Assembly: GCA_018060625.1 (NCBI GenBank)
Contig: JAGOVS010000001.1
Location: 1 to 64,000 of the forward strand
Length of the DNA: 64,000 bases
Source of the DNA: Bacteriovorax sp.
GTDB taxonomy: Bacteria; Bdellovibrionota; Bacteriovoracia; Bacteriovoracales; Bacteriovoracaceae
Direction of reading: 5' to 3'
Below are positions 55,458 through 63,708 of the stretch, one piece after another. Each line of letters opens with the position of its first letter. Positions within the stretch are counted from its first letter, which is position 1. The notes under the pieces are model-generated. The model was not told the origin of the DNA and ran no database searches. It worked only from the letters and a program-made list of their open reading frames with translations. Both the position numbers and the translations under genes were made by a program.

Positions 55458-55973
55458 TCAATCACCTTTGAGACCAATCTTTTTACGGTTAGGACTCAAT
55501 TTAGGTGTTAATTTATCGTCAATTTCATCCAGTCTTTGAAAAACAACCTTAAAGAGTTTATTCGTACCATCTTCAAGTTTATCAATTCTTGCGGCCAAAT
55601 CATTCTCCATTAATAGGAAACTTCTTAATTTAGTAAATGTCCTCATTATCGAAATGTTGACTTGTACTGCTCGCTTAGAATTAAGCACACTTGAAAGCAT
55701 GGCTACACCGTTTTCCGTAAATACCAATGGCATTTTACGCCTTCCTCCGTGTTTTCCTGCATTTCCCAGAAATGCATAAAGTTCATCAGTCTCTTCTTTA
55801 GTAAGTTCGTACATGAAGTCGTCAGGAAATCGCTCAATATTTCTTCTAATGGCCTGATTAAAAATTCTTGTTTCCACCTCATAAAGATCTGCAAGATCTG
55901 AATCCAGTATTACTTTTTGCCCTCGAATTATGTAGATCATTTTCTCAATTTTAGCGATATTAATTTTATCCAT
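55458..55973 (-). CDS. ORF6N-domain DNA-binding protein
   Basis: The protein has 171 residues from the ATG at 55973 (AAGGAG five bases upstream). The ORF6N domain (about 6-95) is clear from IRGQKVILDSDLADLYEVET and FPDDFMYELT followed by LVFTENGVAMLSSVL. The C-terminus is a short helical tail. The domain is common in phage antirepressor-like and mobile-element proteins, so this is probably a solitary acquired gene; no other phage genes are near. It may bind DNA and regulate itself. Confidence 0.88.
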   Translation of the reverse strand: MDKINIAKIEKMIYIIRGQKVILDSDLADLYEVETRIFNQAIRRNIERFPDDFMYELTKEETDELYAFLGNAGKHGGRRKMPLVFTENGVAMLSSVLNSKRAVQVNISIMRTFTKLRSFLLMENDLAARIDKLEDGTNKLFKVVFQRLDEIDDKLTPKLSPNRKKIGLKGD

Positions 55974-56283
55974 GAATTCTCCTTTGAAAAGGAGCGAAGA
56001 ATACGAATAATTAGTCACAATCTCCATTGTGTCTAAATTATAAAATGAGAATATTTCAAATATGAAATGATTAAAGTTCTAGAAGCTATACGCAAGTTTA
56101 AATCCTTACTTCATTAAGTTTTCGCTAAAATTCGCCCATTATTTAAGGCACTCTACAACTTTTTTCATTTTGAATGGCATCCTTAATACCTTGATTTAGT
56201 AAAATACCCGACAATTCAACTATCATTTTACTAAGGAAGTCCCAATGTTTGTCGATAAGTTTGTTTAGAGATTTAGGGTCACT
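55974..56283. other. Intergenic stretch of 310 bases
   Basis: No gene seen. It is AT-rich. It holds a minus-strand TATAAT (56037-56042) suited to the ORF6N gene, followed downstream by the inverted repeat CACAATCTCCATTGTG (56016-56031), a possible operator. Near the right end AGGG precedes the lipoprotein ATG. Confidence 0.5.
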
Positions 56284-57318
56284 ATGAAAGGCATTTTTCT
56301 TTTATTAATCATTGTTGTTATTGTAGCGTCTGGTTGCAATAAACCGATTTCAAAAATCTTCGATGCAGAAGTTAAAGGGACTATTGAATCAAGTATCGTT
56401 GAAACGACGGCAGCCCCTATTCCTAAGACTCTCTTCACGGGAGAAGTGATAACAATTCCTTTTTCAGCTGAAGGAGTTAAAAATCCTATCTCAAAAATTG
56501 AACTTCAAGCATCCTTTGATGATGGGAAGATCTATACAGTTGTGTCAACAGCTACGGATTTAAGTACTCGCGCCATTAGCTGGACAGTGGGTACAACAGG
56601 GGGAACGAAATCCTATTTCCGTGTTAAATTCACTGATTCAACTAATGCTGTTAATTATTCAAACACTTTTGGTCCGGTTGGAGTCTATACAAGAATTGAT
56701 ACGATTGCAGGAATTGATGGATTTGTTCAAAGTTTCAATGGAGAAGGGAGTGATATAAAACTAACTACTCCATACAGTGCCGTCAAAGTTGGAAACTATT
56801 TGTATATCGCTGAAGAGACAGATGTGAGACGAATTGATTTAAGTGTTAGTCCTATTAGCTCGATCACTTTTGCGGGTGCACCCATGATAACGGGTAGTGC
56901 TGATGGCGTAGGTGAAGCCGCCCGTTTTAGATCGATTCGTGGAATTACATTTGATGGTGATCAATATCTCTACGTTGCTGACTATACAGATAATTGTATT
57001 AAAAGAATTAAATTGTCTTCTCAAGAAGTAGAGACTTTCGCGGGGACTTGCTCTCTAACAGGAGGGGCGTCTGTTGCTAAAGCTCCAGTACGCTTAACCA
57101 CAAGATGGACAGCAACAACGATGCTCGCCAATTGGGAAGATGTTGCAACCAAAACGGCAACGGTAAGAGCTAGTGCTTATAGCTCGACAAATTCATTAGT
57201 GGGAATTGGAAATTTTAATACTGGAGGAGGTAACGTCTGTGGTTTTATTCGCGATATTCAGTTTTGGAACCGTTCGTTAAGTGATGCGGAAGTTTATCTG
57301 CCAGCATTTTCTTACTAG
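56284..57318 (+). CDS. Lipoprotein with NHL-type repeats and a LamG-like tail
   Basis: The protein has 344 residues; the N-terminus ends in a lipobox VASGC. An Ig-like domain (about 35-135) is followed by a start of a beta propeller: two NHL-like units (about 140-255, with YLYIAEETDVRRIDL and YLYVADYTDNCIKRIKL). The last 60 residues instead match the end of a LamG/concanavalin-like domain (FIRDIQFWNRSLSDAEV). Two repeats cannot close a propeller and the LamG part lacks its beginning, so the gene looks like a deletion or recombination product of longer relatives. Probably surface-anchored. Confidence 0.7.
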   Translation: MKGIFLLLIIVVIVASGCNKPISKIFDAEVKGTIESSIVETTAAPIPKTLFTGEVITIPFSAEGVKNPISKIELQASFDDGKIYTVVSTATDLSTRAISWTVGTTGGTKSYFRVKFTDSTNAVNYSNTFGPVGVYTRIDTIAGIDGFVQSFNGEGSDIKLTTPYSAVKVGNYLYIAEETDVRRIDLSVSPISSITFAGAPMITGSADGVGEAARFRSIRGITFDGDQYLYVADYTDNCIKRIKLSSQEVETFAGTCSLTGGASVAKAPVRLTTRWTATTMLANWEDVATKTATVRASAYSSTNSLVGIGNFNTGGGNVCGFIRDIQFWNRSLSDAEVYLPAFSY

Positions 57319-57333
57319 CTCTATACTCTCATC

Positions 57334-57358
57334 AAAAAATAGACACTGAGAGTGTCTA
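57334..57358 (-). terminator. Rho-independent terminator on the minus strand, without an evident gene
   Basis: Read on the minus strand, TAGACACT (57351-57358) pairs with AGTGTCTA (57340-57347) around CTC, followed by six T (57334-57339). No minus-strand gene leads into it. Confidence 0.6.
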
Positions 57359-57461
57359 AAAAGTAATCACCTCTCATTATATTTCTAATAATTGCCTCTT
57401 GTTATAGACTGGCCCCTATTTTGTATGAAAATCTATTGATTGAACCTCAATGGAGTTTTTT

Positions 57462-58988
57462 ATGAAGAATGTGACTAAGTCCTATGCGCAATGTTTGCTG
57501 TTAATCGTGATGACTGCATCTTCTTGTGGAAACCCCCATTTAATAAAAAGCGATTTGCTCTCACTCAGTGAAGATGAGTCGAAAACAGTTGATCTAAAAG
57601 ACAGTATTGATCAGGGCAACACTTTAGTGCAAAAACAACTTGAGGTAGTAAATAAAGAGGGAGGTTCTCTTCTCTCTTTTGGGTCATTACCAAGTAATAT
57701 TGAAGTCAGTAAAACTCTCATTGTAAAAAATCATAGTGATTCAGATTTACCGCTCAATTTAAAATTTGAGAATGGTCTCGCTTATGATTTTAGTGGAGGC
57801 CGTTTCCCTGGGCTTAATGGAAGTTGCACGGAAAAACTAAAGGCACATTCAGAGTGCACTGTAGAAATAATTTTTCGCTCTAATGACCTTGGTCTCTTTG
57901 AAGATGTTTTAACTTTAATCTCTCAGGATTACTTGATTTTTACAATCCCACTTTCAGGAGAAAGGCGAGCGGGCGATAGTGACAATACTTCAAATATCAT
58001 TGTTCAAAATAACACTCTCAATAACTCTCTTGGGACAACCGTTGATTTCGGTCCAACGGCAAAAGGCGCATTGGTGAGTAAGGAAATTGAGCTCAATAAC
58101 ACCTTAGAAAAGAACATCACGATTTCAGATTTTACCCTAGGGGATCAAAATGTCTTTAAGATTGTCGATCTTGGGAGTTGTACTAAAGTTGTTAAGCCTG
58201 GAAGTTGTAAGCTAAATATAACGTTTAATCCAAATGAAATAAAATCCTATAATACAAACCTGACGATTAAAGATGAAAATAATGCCAAGTTAGTGCTGAA
58301 GCTATCAGGTGTTGGGGTTGAGCAAAAGAAATGCACTACCAAATCAGAGATTATCCAAAAACCTAGCATTCAAAGAAGTGCACCACTGAGCAGTATTGTG
58401 TTCCCTTATCTTTCTAGTCATCCTAAAACAAGTTCGCGTTTAAAGAAGCTTTATGGAAGTGATTTTAATGTTCATATCAAGGGAGTCTCAATTAGAACAG
58501 TTAAGGATGCCCAAGTACTATTAGAATATAAAATGCCTTCGGCCGACTTGACTCATCTTAGTGATATAAAGATTGATTTAGATATATGGAAAATAATAAA
58601 TGATGGTTATAAAGATACAGAAATGATTTGTTTAAGTAGCAAGAATTTCAAACGGTGCTCTGGAAGAATTTATACTTTAGAATCATGGAAAAAATTATTG
58701 AATCCTCAGTTTTGGAATCAAGGAGGAGTGATTAGCAATACTCTCTTTGAAGATAGACTGGCCCAGACTGAAAAAAAATGCGGAGAAAAAAATTGCGAAG
58801 TTTTAAGAGAAGAGCTTTCATTTAAGGAATTATTCAGCTTAACAGAGACTGATTTGCAGAAATTAATAAATGAGAAAATCTTTCATTTAGTTTTGGCGGA
58901 TGATTCTCGATTTCTTAATTTTCCGGCCTTAAAGCTTAAGTCTGAGTCTGAGTCTCAGTGTACGACGAATGAGGTGTTGACAAAGTAA
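57462..58988 (+). CDS. Lipoprotein with choice-of-anchor-D-like (ASH) domains
   Basis: The protein has 508 residues. The ATG at 57462 has GGAG seven bases upstream and gives a proper signal peptide ending in a lipobox ASSC. Two beta-sandwich domains (about 70-165 and 185-285) have the choice-of-anchor D pattern: KTLIVKNHSDSDLPL, C...LKAHSECTVEIIF, and again KPGSCKLNITFNP. The C-terminal 220 residues are a separate alpha/beta part with four to six cysteines and no known match. Probably exposed at the surface or in the periplasm. Confidence 0.78.
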   Translation: MKNVTKSYAQCLLLIVMTASSCGNPHLIKSDLLSLSEDESKTVDLKDSIDQGNTLVQKQLEVVNKEGGSLLSFGSLPSNIEVSKTLIVKNHSDSDLPLNLKFENGLAYDFSGGRFPGLNGSCTEKLKAHSECTVEIIFRSNDLGLFEDVLTLISQDYLIFTIPLSGERRAGDSDNTSNIIVQNNTLNNSLGTTVDFGPTAKGALVSKEIELNNTLEKNITISDFTLGDQNVFKIVDLGSCTKVVKPGSCKLNITFNPNEIKSYNTNLTIKDENNAKLVLKLSGVGVEQKKCTTKSEIIQKPSIQRSAPLSSIVFPYLSSHPKTSSRLKKLYGSDFNVHIKGVSIRTVKDAQVLLEYKMPSADLTHLSDIKIDLDIWKIINDGYKDTEMICLSSKNFKRCSGRIYTLESWKKLLNPQFWNQGGVISNTLFEDRLAQTEKKCGEKNCEVLREELSFKELFSLTETDLQKLINEKIFHLVLADDSRFLNFPALKLKSESESQCTTNEVLTK

Positions 58989-58992
58989 TTCA

Positions 58993-59334
58993 TTAATCAC
59001 GGGGCCGTACTTCTAATAACTCAACTTCAAAGTACAAGTCAGAGTGTGGTATAATAAATTCTCCAATTTGTCTCTCACCATAAGCAAGATGAGAAGGGAC
59101 ATAAATTGTACGTTTGCCACCCACTTTCATTCCGATTAGGCCTTGATCCCATCCCTTGATGACTCGTCCTGTTCCAAAGACAAACTGGAAAGGGCGTGCG
59201 CGATCATAGGAAGAATCGAAAGGAGTTCCATCTTTAAGAAAGCCTCTGTAATGCACAAGAAGCAAGGCCCCTTTTACGGTTTCGAGGCCTTCGCCAAGTT
59301 TTGTGTCAATGATCTTTAATTCGATGAAATTCAT
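58993..59334 (-). CDS. FKBP-type peptidyl-prolyl cis-trans isomerase
   Basis: A 113-residue single-domain FKBP without signal peptide, so cytoplasmic. The signature VHYRGFLKDGTPFDSSYDR and later VIKGWDQGLIGMKVGGKR, VPSHLAYGER and YFEVELLEV are all as in active FKBPs. It speeds prolyl isomerisation in folding. Eight bases separate it from the epimerase-like gene upstream. Confidence 0.95.
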   Translation of the reverse strand: MNFIELKIIDTKLGEGLETVKGALLLVHYRGFLKDGTPFDSSYDRARPFQFVFGTGRVIKGWDQGLIGMKVGGKRTIYVPSHLAYGERQIGEFIIPHSDLYFEVELLEVRPRD

Positions 59335-59341
59335 AATTTTC

Positions 59342-60304
59342 TCAATGCAATTTTAATAGCTCCAACGCTTCCTTAGAACTAAATCGAAAGATATTTTCAC
59401 CCAGGTTTTTTTTCAATTCCGAGTTATCAAGCGTTGAGGGATATTTTAAATAATCGATGAGGTAGTGTGGAAATTGCCAAAGAGGAGTCATTATTTTTGC
59501 CAATTGCTCAACTGCGATAATGGGAACTTTACATTTTTTGACACCAACTGTTTTGGTGGCTTCATGCAGACTGATGATGTCATCACCGGCCACATTGTAG
59601 ATTCCTGTTTTTAAGCTTTCGGCCGATTCGGCAATGATCATGGCCATATCAAATTCATGAACGAATTGAAACATTGGATTATAGTCTATGGGCAAAGGGG
59701 CAAACGGAGTTTTTAGATACTGAGTGATAGAGTTCTTTATTTGTGGCCCAATGATATTACATGGACGAAGGACGATCGTTTCAATTTGGTTTTGGTTTTT
59801 CCACATCCAATTCGTGCACATTTGATCCATTTCCACGACATCGCGAAGTTCTGCATATTTAAAGCTGCCGCGAAGGGGAGCTTCTTCTCTTATAAACATT
59901 GAATTATCTGAGTGTGCGCCATATACGTGGTGAGTAGAGAGGATTACAACTTTTTTGCAATGAAACTTGTGGGCAAGCTCTAGGATGGTGTTTGTGCCGA
60001 CAAGGTTAATATCGATACGTTTGTTAATATTACCAAGAACTGGCGAATGTCCCAGTCTACCCAGGTGGAGAATTGTATCAAATTGGTGCTCGCGAAAAAT
60101 TTTTTCAAAATTAGTGCGAGTGTATTTTATTTGCTGATATGTTAGTTGTGAGCGTTCAGGTGCTTCTTTGATTTCTCTAGAGTCTACACCATGAATTTTT
60201 ATGTTAGGATGTCTTTTTATGAGAAGTTCTGCGGTAATTTTGGCTAAAGCTCCATGGATACCGATGATTAAGACAGATTTAATATTTTTATTTTTTGAAA
60301 TCAT
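59342..60304 (-). CDS. NAD-dependent epimerase/dehydratase-like protein with unusual active site
   Basis: An extended-SDR protein of 320 residues. The Rossmann start reads VLIIGIHGALAK, where the third glycine of GxxGxxG is alanine. The catalytic tetrad region has ILSTHHVYG with the serine and threonine. The expected YxxxK appears as YAELR (lysine replaced by arginine). It may bind a nucleotide-sugar or a lipid-linked substrate, or have lost activity. Four-base overlap with the acyltransferase gene suggests a joint task in lipid or envelope metabolism. Confidence 0.78.
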   Translation of the reverse strand: MISKNKNIKSVLIIGIHGALAKITAELLIKRHPNIKIHGVDSREIKEAPERSQLTYQQIKYTRTNFEKIFREHQFDTILHLGRLGHSPVLGNINKRIDINLVGTNTILELAHKFHCKKVVILSTHHVYGAHSDNSMFIREEAPLRGSFKYAELRDVVEMDQMCTNWMWKNQNQIETIVLRPCNIIGPQIKNSITQYLKTPFAPLPIDYNPMFQFVHEFDMAMIIAESAESLKTGIYNVAGDDIISLHEATKTVGVKKCKVPIIAVEQLAKIMTPLWQFPHYLIDYLKYPSTLDNSELKKNLGENIFRFSSKEALELLKLH

Positions 60305-61104
60305 GATTTTAATCTCTGCATGATTGTTCGACGATTTTTTAGTCCATGTTCTGTGAGTTCTTGAATTCTCTTTTCAATTTGAATGAGATGAATCTCAAGC
60401 TCTTCATCTAGGGCTTCAGGGCTTAGATTGGTTGGCATTAGATAGGGCTCTCCAATATAAATATCAACTGGTGAAGGAAAGGGGAAAAGATTTATTGAAA
60501 GAGGAAGGGCGGGAATTTTTAAAAGCTTTGCGAGTTTTTTAAAATGCCAAACGTAAGGGAAAAATTCTTCTGCTCCCACAACGGCAATAGGAAGTATTTC
60601 GGCCTGACCTGCAATGGCCATTCGTAAAAAGCCCCTAGTAAAACGCTGGAGTTTATAGTGATCTTTGGTGTTTTTGGCAATACCTCTAACTCCTTCGGGA
60701 AAAATTAAAACAGATTCACCTCTTTTGAGAAGGTTGAGACAATTAATTCGATCTCCTAAAACGGCACCACCTTCACTTGACCATCGACCTAAAAATGGCA
60801 TTGAGGTGAGAAAACGCTCGACGAGGGGTCTTAAAAAGCGCGGTTTATCCAGTTCTGTCGCGAAGGCCGTGCAAATGAGCATTCCATCAATTGGAATTTG
60901 GCCAGTATGATTTGAGACGACCATATAAGCTTGGTCTTTGACGTAATCTTTACCATGCACGCGGACATCAAAATAATATTTATAAAAAGGCCAGATGACC
61001 TTTATGTCTGCAAGTGCACGTTTGGGTTCTAAACCCCATGGGTCAGGATTTTTTCCATAATGCTCTTCGAGTGAGTGTTCAAGTTGTTCAAAATTTTTAT
61101 ACAT
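60301..61104 (-). CDS. PlsC-like lysophospholipid acyltransferase
   Basis: The protein has 267 residues from the ATG at 61104 (a TTG two codons earlier is less likely). The acyltransferase block I reads NHTGQIPIDG (65-74), the NHxGxxPxDG variant of the usual NHxxxxD. FPEGVRGIAK is block III. An N-terminal DPWGL segment recurs in this subgroup. It probably transfers an acyl chain to a lysophospholipid or related acceptor at the membrane. Coupled to the epimerase-like gene. Confidence 0.82.
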   Translation of the reverse strand: MYKNFEQLEHSLEEHYGKNPDPWGLEPKRALADIKVIWPFYKYYFDVRVHGKDYVKDQAYMVVSNHTGQIPIDGMLICTAFATELDKPRFLRPLVERFLTSMPFLGRWSSEGGAVLGDRINCLNLLKRGESVLIFPEGVRGIAKNTKDHYKLQRFTRGFLRMAIAGQAEILPIAVVGAEEFFPYVWHFKKLAKLLKIPALPLSINLFPFPSPVDIYIGEPYLMPTNLSPEALDEELEIHLIQIEKRIQELTEHGLKNRRTIMQRLKS

Positions 61105-61214
61105 AACCAAGTCTTCTTGTCGGATTAAGTCCCTTATCTAGTTAAGATTCACTATCAATGCTACCAAATTATTCGATCTTCACAAGCTTAGTACTAAGGG
61201 AGTATACTGGTCTG

Positions 61215-61580
61215 ATGAAAAAGAAAGTTAATTGGAAAACAGTACTTAACCGAGTTTTATTCAGCTTTCATCAAGAAGTCATCAAGACAAGTGTCATTGG
61301 CAAGAAGATGTTAACGGCTTCTCGGACAAATGCTCATTTAAAAGATACCTATGAAGAACTGGGAAGAGCTCTTGAAAAGGGATTGGAGAACGGAGAGCTC
61401 GAGTGGGATTCACCTAAGGTAAAAGCACTATTGAGCACAGTACGTGCTTGTAAAAAGGACTTAGAAGAGATTGAGCGACAAGTTTATAAAATAAAGTTTT
61501 CAGCAAGTCCGAAAGCGCCACAGGATATCGCAGGCCATTTACCCCTGTCTGAGAATTCTAAAGAAAATAAAAAAGCTTAA
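61215..61580 (+). CDS. Small helical protein of unknown function
   Basis: The protein has 121 residues from the ATG at 61215; AGGGAG lies about 12 bases upstream. Mostly charged helix with heptad-like spacing (for example LKDTYEELGRALEKGLENG), no signal peptide. No family recognised. TTCACA (61179-61184) and TATACT (61203-61208), 18 bases apart, would start transcription right at the ATG. The end overlaps the opposing yihA stop by four bases. Confidence 0.65.
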   Translation: MKKKVNWKTVLNRVLFSFHQEVIKTSVIGKKMLTASRTNAHLKDTYEELGRALEKGLENGELEWDSPKVKALLSTVRACKKDLEEIERQVYKIKFSASPKAPQDIAGHLPLSENSKENKKA

Positions 61581-62266
61581 TCTTCTAATTCTATACGGTC
61601 AGTTTTTCTTATCTCTAATTCCTCGAGTAAATGTGCGGTAATGGCCTCTTCAACTTGGGAAAGACCTTTTTTTGTTTCTGCCGACACAAAATACATCTGG
61701 CGAATCCATTTATATTCTTTAGAAAGGGAGGGTTTTAATTTTTCCAAAGCAGCACGTTCCTTTTGGGTCTTTAGCTTGTCCATTTTGTTAAAAACTAAAA
61801 TGGCATTGCGAGTGAAGCTCTTTAAGAATTGATGAAATCCCTTATCGGCTTCTTGGTTAGGGTGACGAGCATCCTGGAGATTAACCAGCATCATACCACT
61901 TGAGAGATGAGAGAAAAAAGCCCCCATTAATTGATCCCAATTTTTTGACATTTCTTTGGAAACTTCTGCATGTCCATAACCAGGAAGATCGATGAGAACA
62001 AACTTAGGAAGTTGACATTTTTTTCCATCAAGACCAAGTTCAAATTCAAAAATATTGATTTCACGTGTACGTCCAGGTGTTTTTGAGACACGTGCGGTTT
62101 TTGAGCCAAAAAGAGCGTTGATAATACTTGATTTTCCAACATTTGATCGGCCAACAAAACTTACTCCAATAATATTGGGATTTTTATTAAGCCAATCCTC
62201 AAATTGTGCAGGATCAGAAATCCCCATAAGGAAATTAGCGGTGTGTGGTTTGATTTGATAGCTCAT
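61577..62266 (-). CDS. yihA: Ribosome-biogenesis GTPase EngB/YihA
   Basis: A 229-residue GTPase for 50S subunit assembly. The ATG at 62266 has AAGG about 9 bases upstream and is preferred over one at 62299. G1 is GRSNVGKSS, G2 region TPGRTREIN, G3 DLPGYG, G4 NKMDK, G5 VSAE, all typical for EngB. Divergent from the sigma-54 activator gene. Confidence 0.94.
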   Translation of the reverse strand: MSYQIKPHTANFLMGISDPAQFEDWLNKNPNIIGVSFVGRSNVGKSSIINALFGSKTARVSKTPGRTREINIFEFELGLDGKKCQLPKFVLIDLPGYGHAEVSKEMSKNWDQLMGAFFSHLSSGMMLVNLQDARHPNQEADKGFHQFLKSFTRNAILVFNKMDKLKTQKERAALEKLKPSLSKEYKWIRQMYFVSAETKKGLSQVEEAITAHLLEELEIRKTDRIELED

Positions 62267-62382
62267 ATGATTAGACCTTAGTTTATTTATAGAACCCATC
62301 TTAATTCAAAACTTGTGGTTTTGCACTTAAACTCTTTGGCACTGGGTGTGAAGAGTCTTTGAAAAATAAAAAAGGAGGGAAT

Positions 62383-63702
62383 ATGGGAGAGAGAGTTTTA
62401 GATAGAATGGTAACGCATTCTTTAGAAAGTAGTGTGGGGCTAAAAGGGGTAAGGGAGGATGATGAGTTTACACTGGATCTTTTTCAGGATAAAAAATGCA
62501 CTTATCGCCTTAAGCGCTTTAAATACAACATTAGCACAGCCTCAAAGTTCTCTTTCAATTATACTCAGGCAATGATTGAATTGCCTTTTTTTGAAAATGA
62601 ATTTTTTGAGTATGAATTAGTTTTGATTAAACATTTAGCGTCGAATGACTATGATGAAAAATCTCGTTATCTTTTTCGAAGCATGGGGAGATCTCCATTT
62701 AAGTTAAATGGAGTTCAAACCTTCGAAGCTTTTTTAGAAAGAGGAGATGTCGTTGAAATTGGTTTCAATCGCATTTATTTTCACAGACCCAAAATACATT
62801 TGAAACTTACAGAAGAAAATGATCTTTTAAATCATCTCTCAGATGAAGGGGTTAAAAGTGGCTTGAATATAATGATTGAGGGAGAGACGGGAACTGGGAA
62901 AACATCACTTGCCAAGAAAATTCATGATAATAGTTTTCGTAAAGGGAAATTTGTTCATTTAAATCTTTCTTCTTTTTCACCAGGGCTTGTAGAGTCAGAA
63001 CTCTTTGGTCATGTTAAAGGTGCTTTCACCGGCGCCTTTTCGGAGAAAAAAGGCGCCATCCTTGAAGCTCATAAGGGAACTTTATTTTTGGATGAGATTG
63101 ATTCCTTGAGTATAGAATTGCAAACAAAACTCCTTTTATTTTTGGACAGTCACGAATTCAGAGCAGTGGGAGGGAGTACACATATCAAAGTTGATGTTCG
63201 GCTAATTCTTGCTTCCGGGACAAAGTTAAAAAAATTGTTGGATGAAAATAAAATGAGAAGAGATTTTTATTACCGAATCACTTCAGGGATTATTCTCAAC
63301 CTTCATAGCTTAAGAGACAGACCTGAGAAGATAAGGCAATTTTGTTTGGAATTTGAAGTACGTCATTTCTGTGTGATTTCAGAAGACCTTATTAAACTTT
63401 ACGAAGAATGCTCATGGCCGGGTAATATTAGACAGCTTCAATCTCATCTTATGAAAAAAATGGTTCTTGCGGCAGGGAAAAAGATTATTTTAGAAAAAGA
63501 TGATTATGAGCTTTTAGATGGAAAATCAAATGTAGGAATTTTTGAGAACCATCAGTTAAAAAGTTTGGATAGAATTAAAAGTGATTATTGTTTAAATGTC
63601 TTCAATAAAGTAGGGAAAAACTTAACGAAATCGGCAAAAATTCTGGAGATTAGCCCTAATACTTTGAAGTCTATTTTATCTAATAGACCTACTTCTGACT
63701 GA
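62383..63702 (+). CDS. Sigma-54-dependent transcriptional activator with FHA-like N-terminus
   Basis: The protein has 439 residues from the ATG at 62383 (AAGGAGGG upstream; an upstream TTG is rejected). N-terminal 140 residues end in an FHA-like segment (RSMGRSPFKLNG, RGDVVEIGFNRIYF). AAA+ domain: Walker A GETGTGKT at 167-174, the sigma-54-contacting GAFTGA at 213-218, LFLDEID Walker B, and a WPGNIRQL C-subdomain. C-terminal Fis-type helix-turn-helix (about 395-435, NLTKSAKILEISPNTLK). It opens sigma-54 promoters, possibly on a phosphopeptide signal. The next gene looks flagellar, but is on the other strand. Confidence 0.9.
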   Translation: MGERVLDRMVTHSLESSVGLKGVREDDEFTLDLFQDKKCTYRLKRFKYNISTASKFSFNYTQAMIELPFFENEFFEYELVLIKHLASNDYDEKSRYLFRSMGRSPFKLNGVQTFEAFLERGDVVEIGFNRIYFHRPKIHLKLTEENDLLNHLSDEGVKSGLNIMIEGETGTGKTSLAKKIHDNSFRKGKFVHLNLSSFSPGLVESELFGHVKGAFTGAFSEKKGAILEAHKGTLFLDEIDSLSIELQTKLLLFLDSHEFRAVGGSTHIKVDVRLILASGTKLKKLLDENKMRRDFYYRITSGIILNLHSLRDRPEKIRQFCLEFEVRHFCVISEDLIKLYEECSWPGNIRQLQSHLMKKMVLAAGKKIILEKDDYELLDGKSNVGIFENHQLKSLDRIKSDYCLNVFNKVGKNLTKSAKILEISPNTLKSILSNRPTSD

Positions 63703-63708
63703 AGAGAA

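Noticed and set aside
55458-57318. Prophage remnant around the ORF6N gene
   Set aside because: Only one phage-type gene is present; there is no integrase, attachment repeat or structural gene nearby.
62337-62356. TGGCAC-like sigma-54 promoter before the sigma-54 activator gene
   Set aside because: The GG element is present but no GC lies at the required distance.
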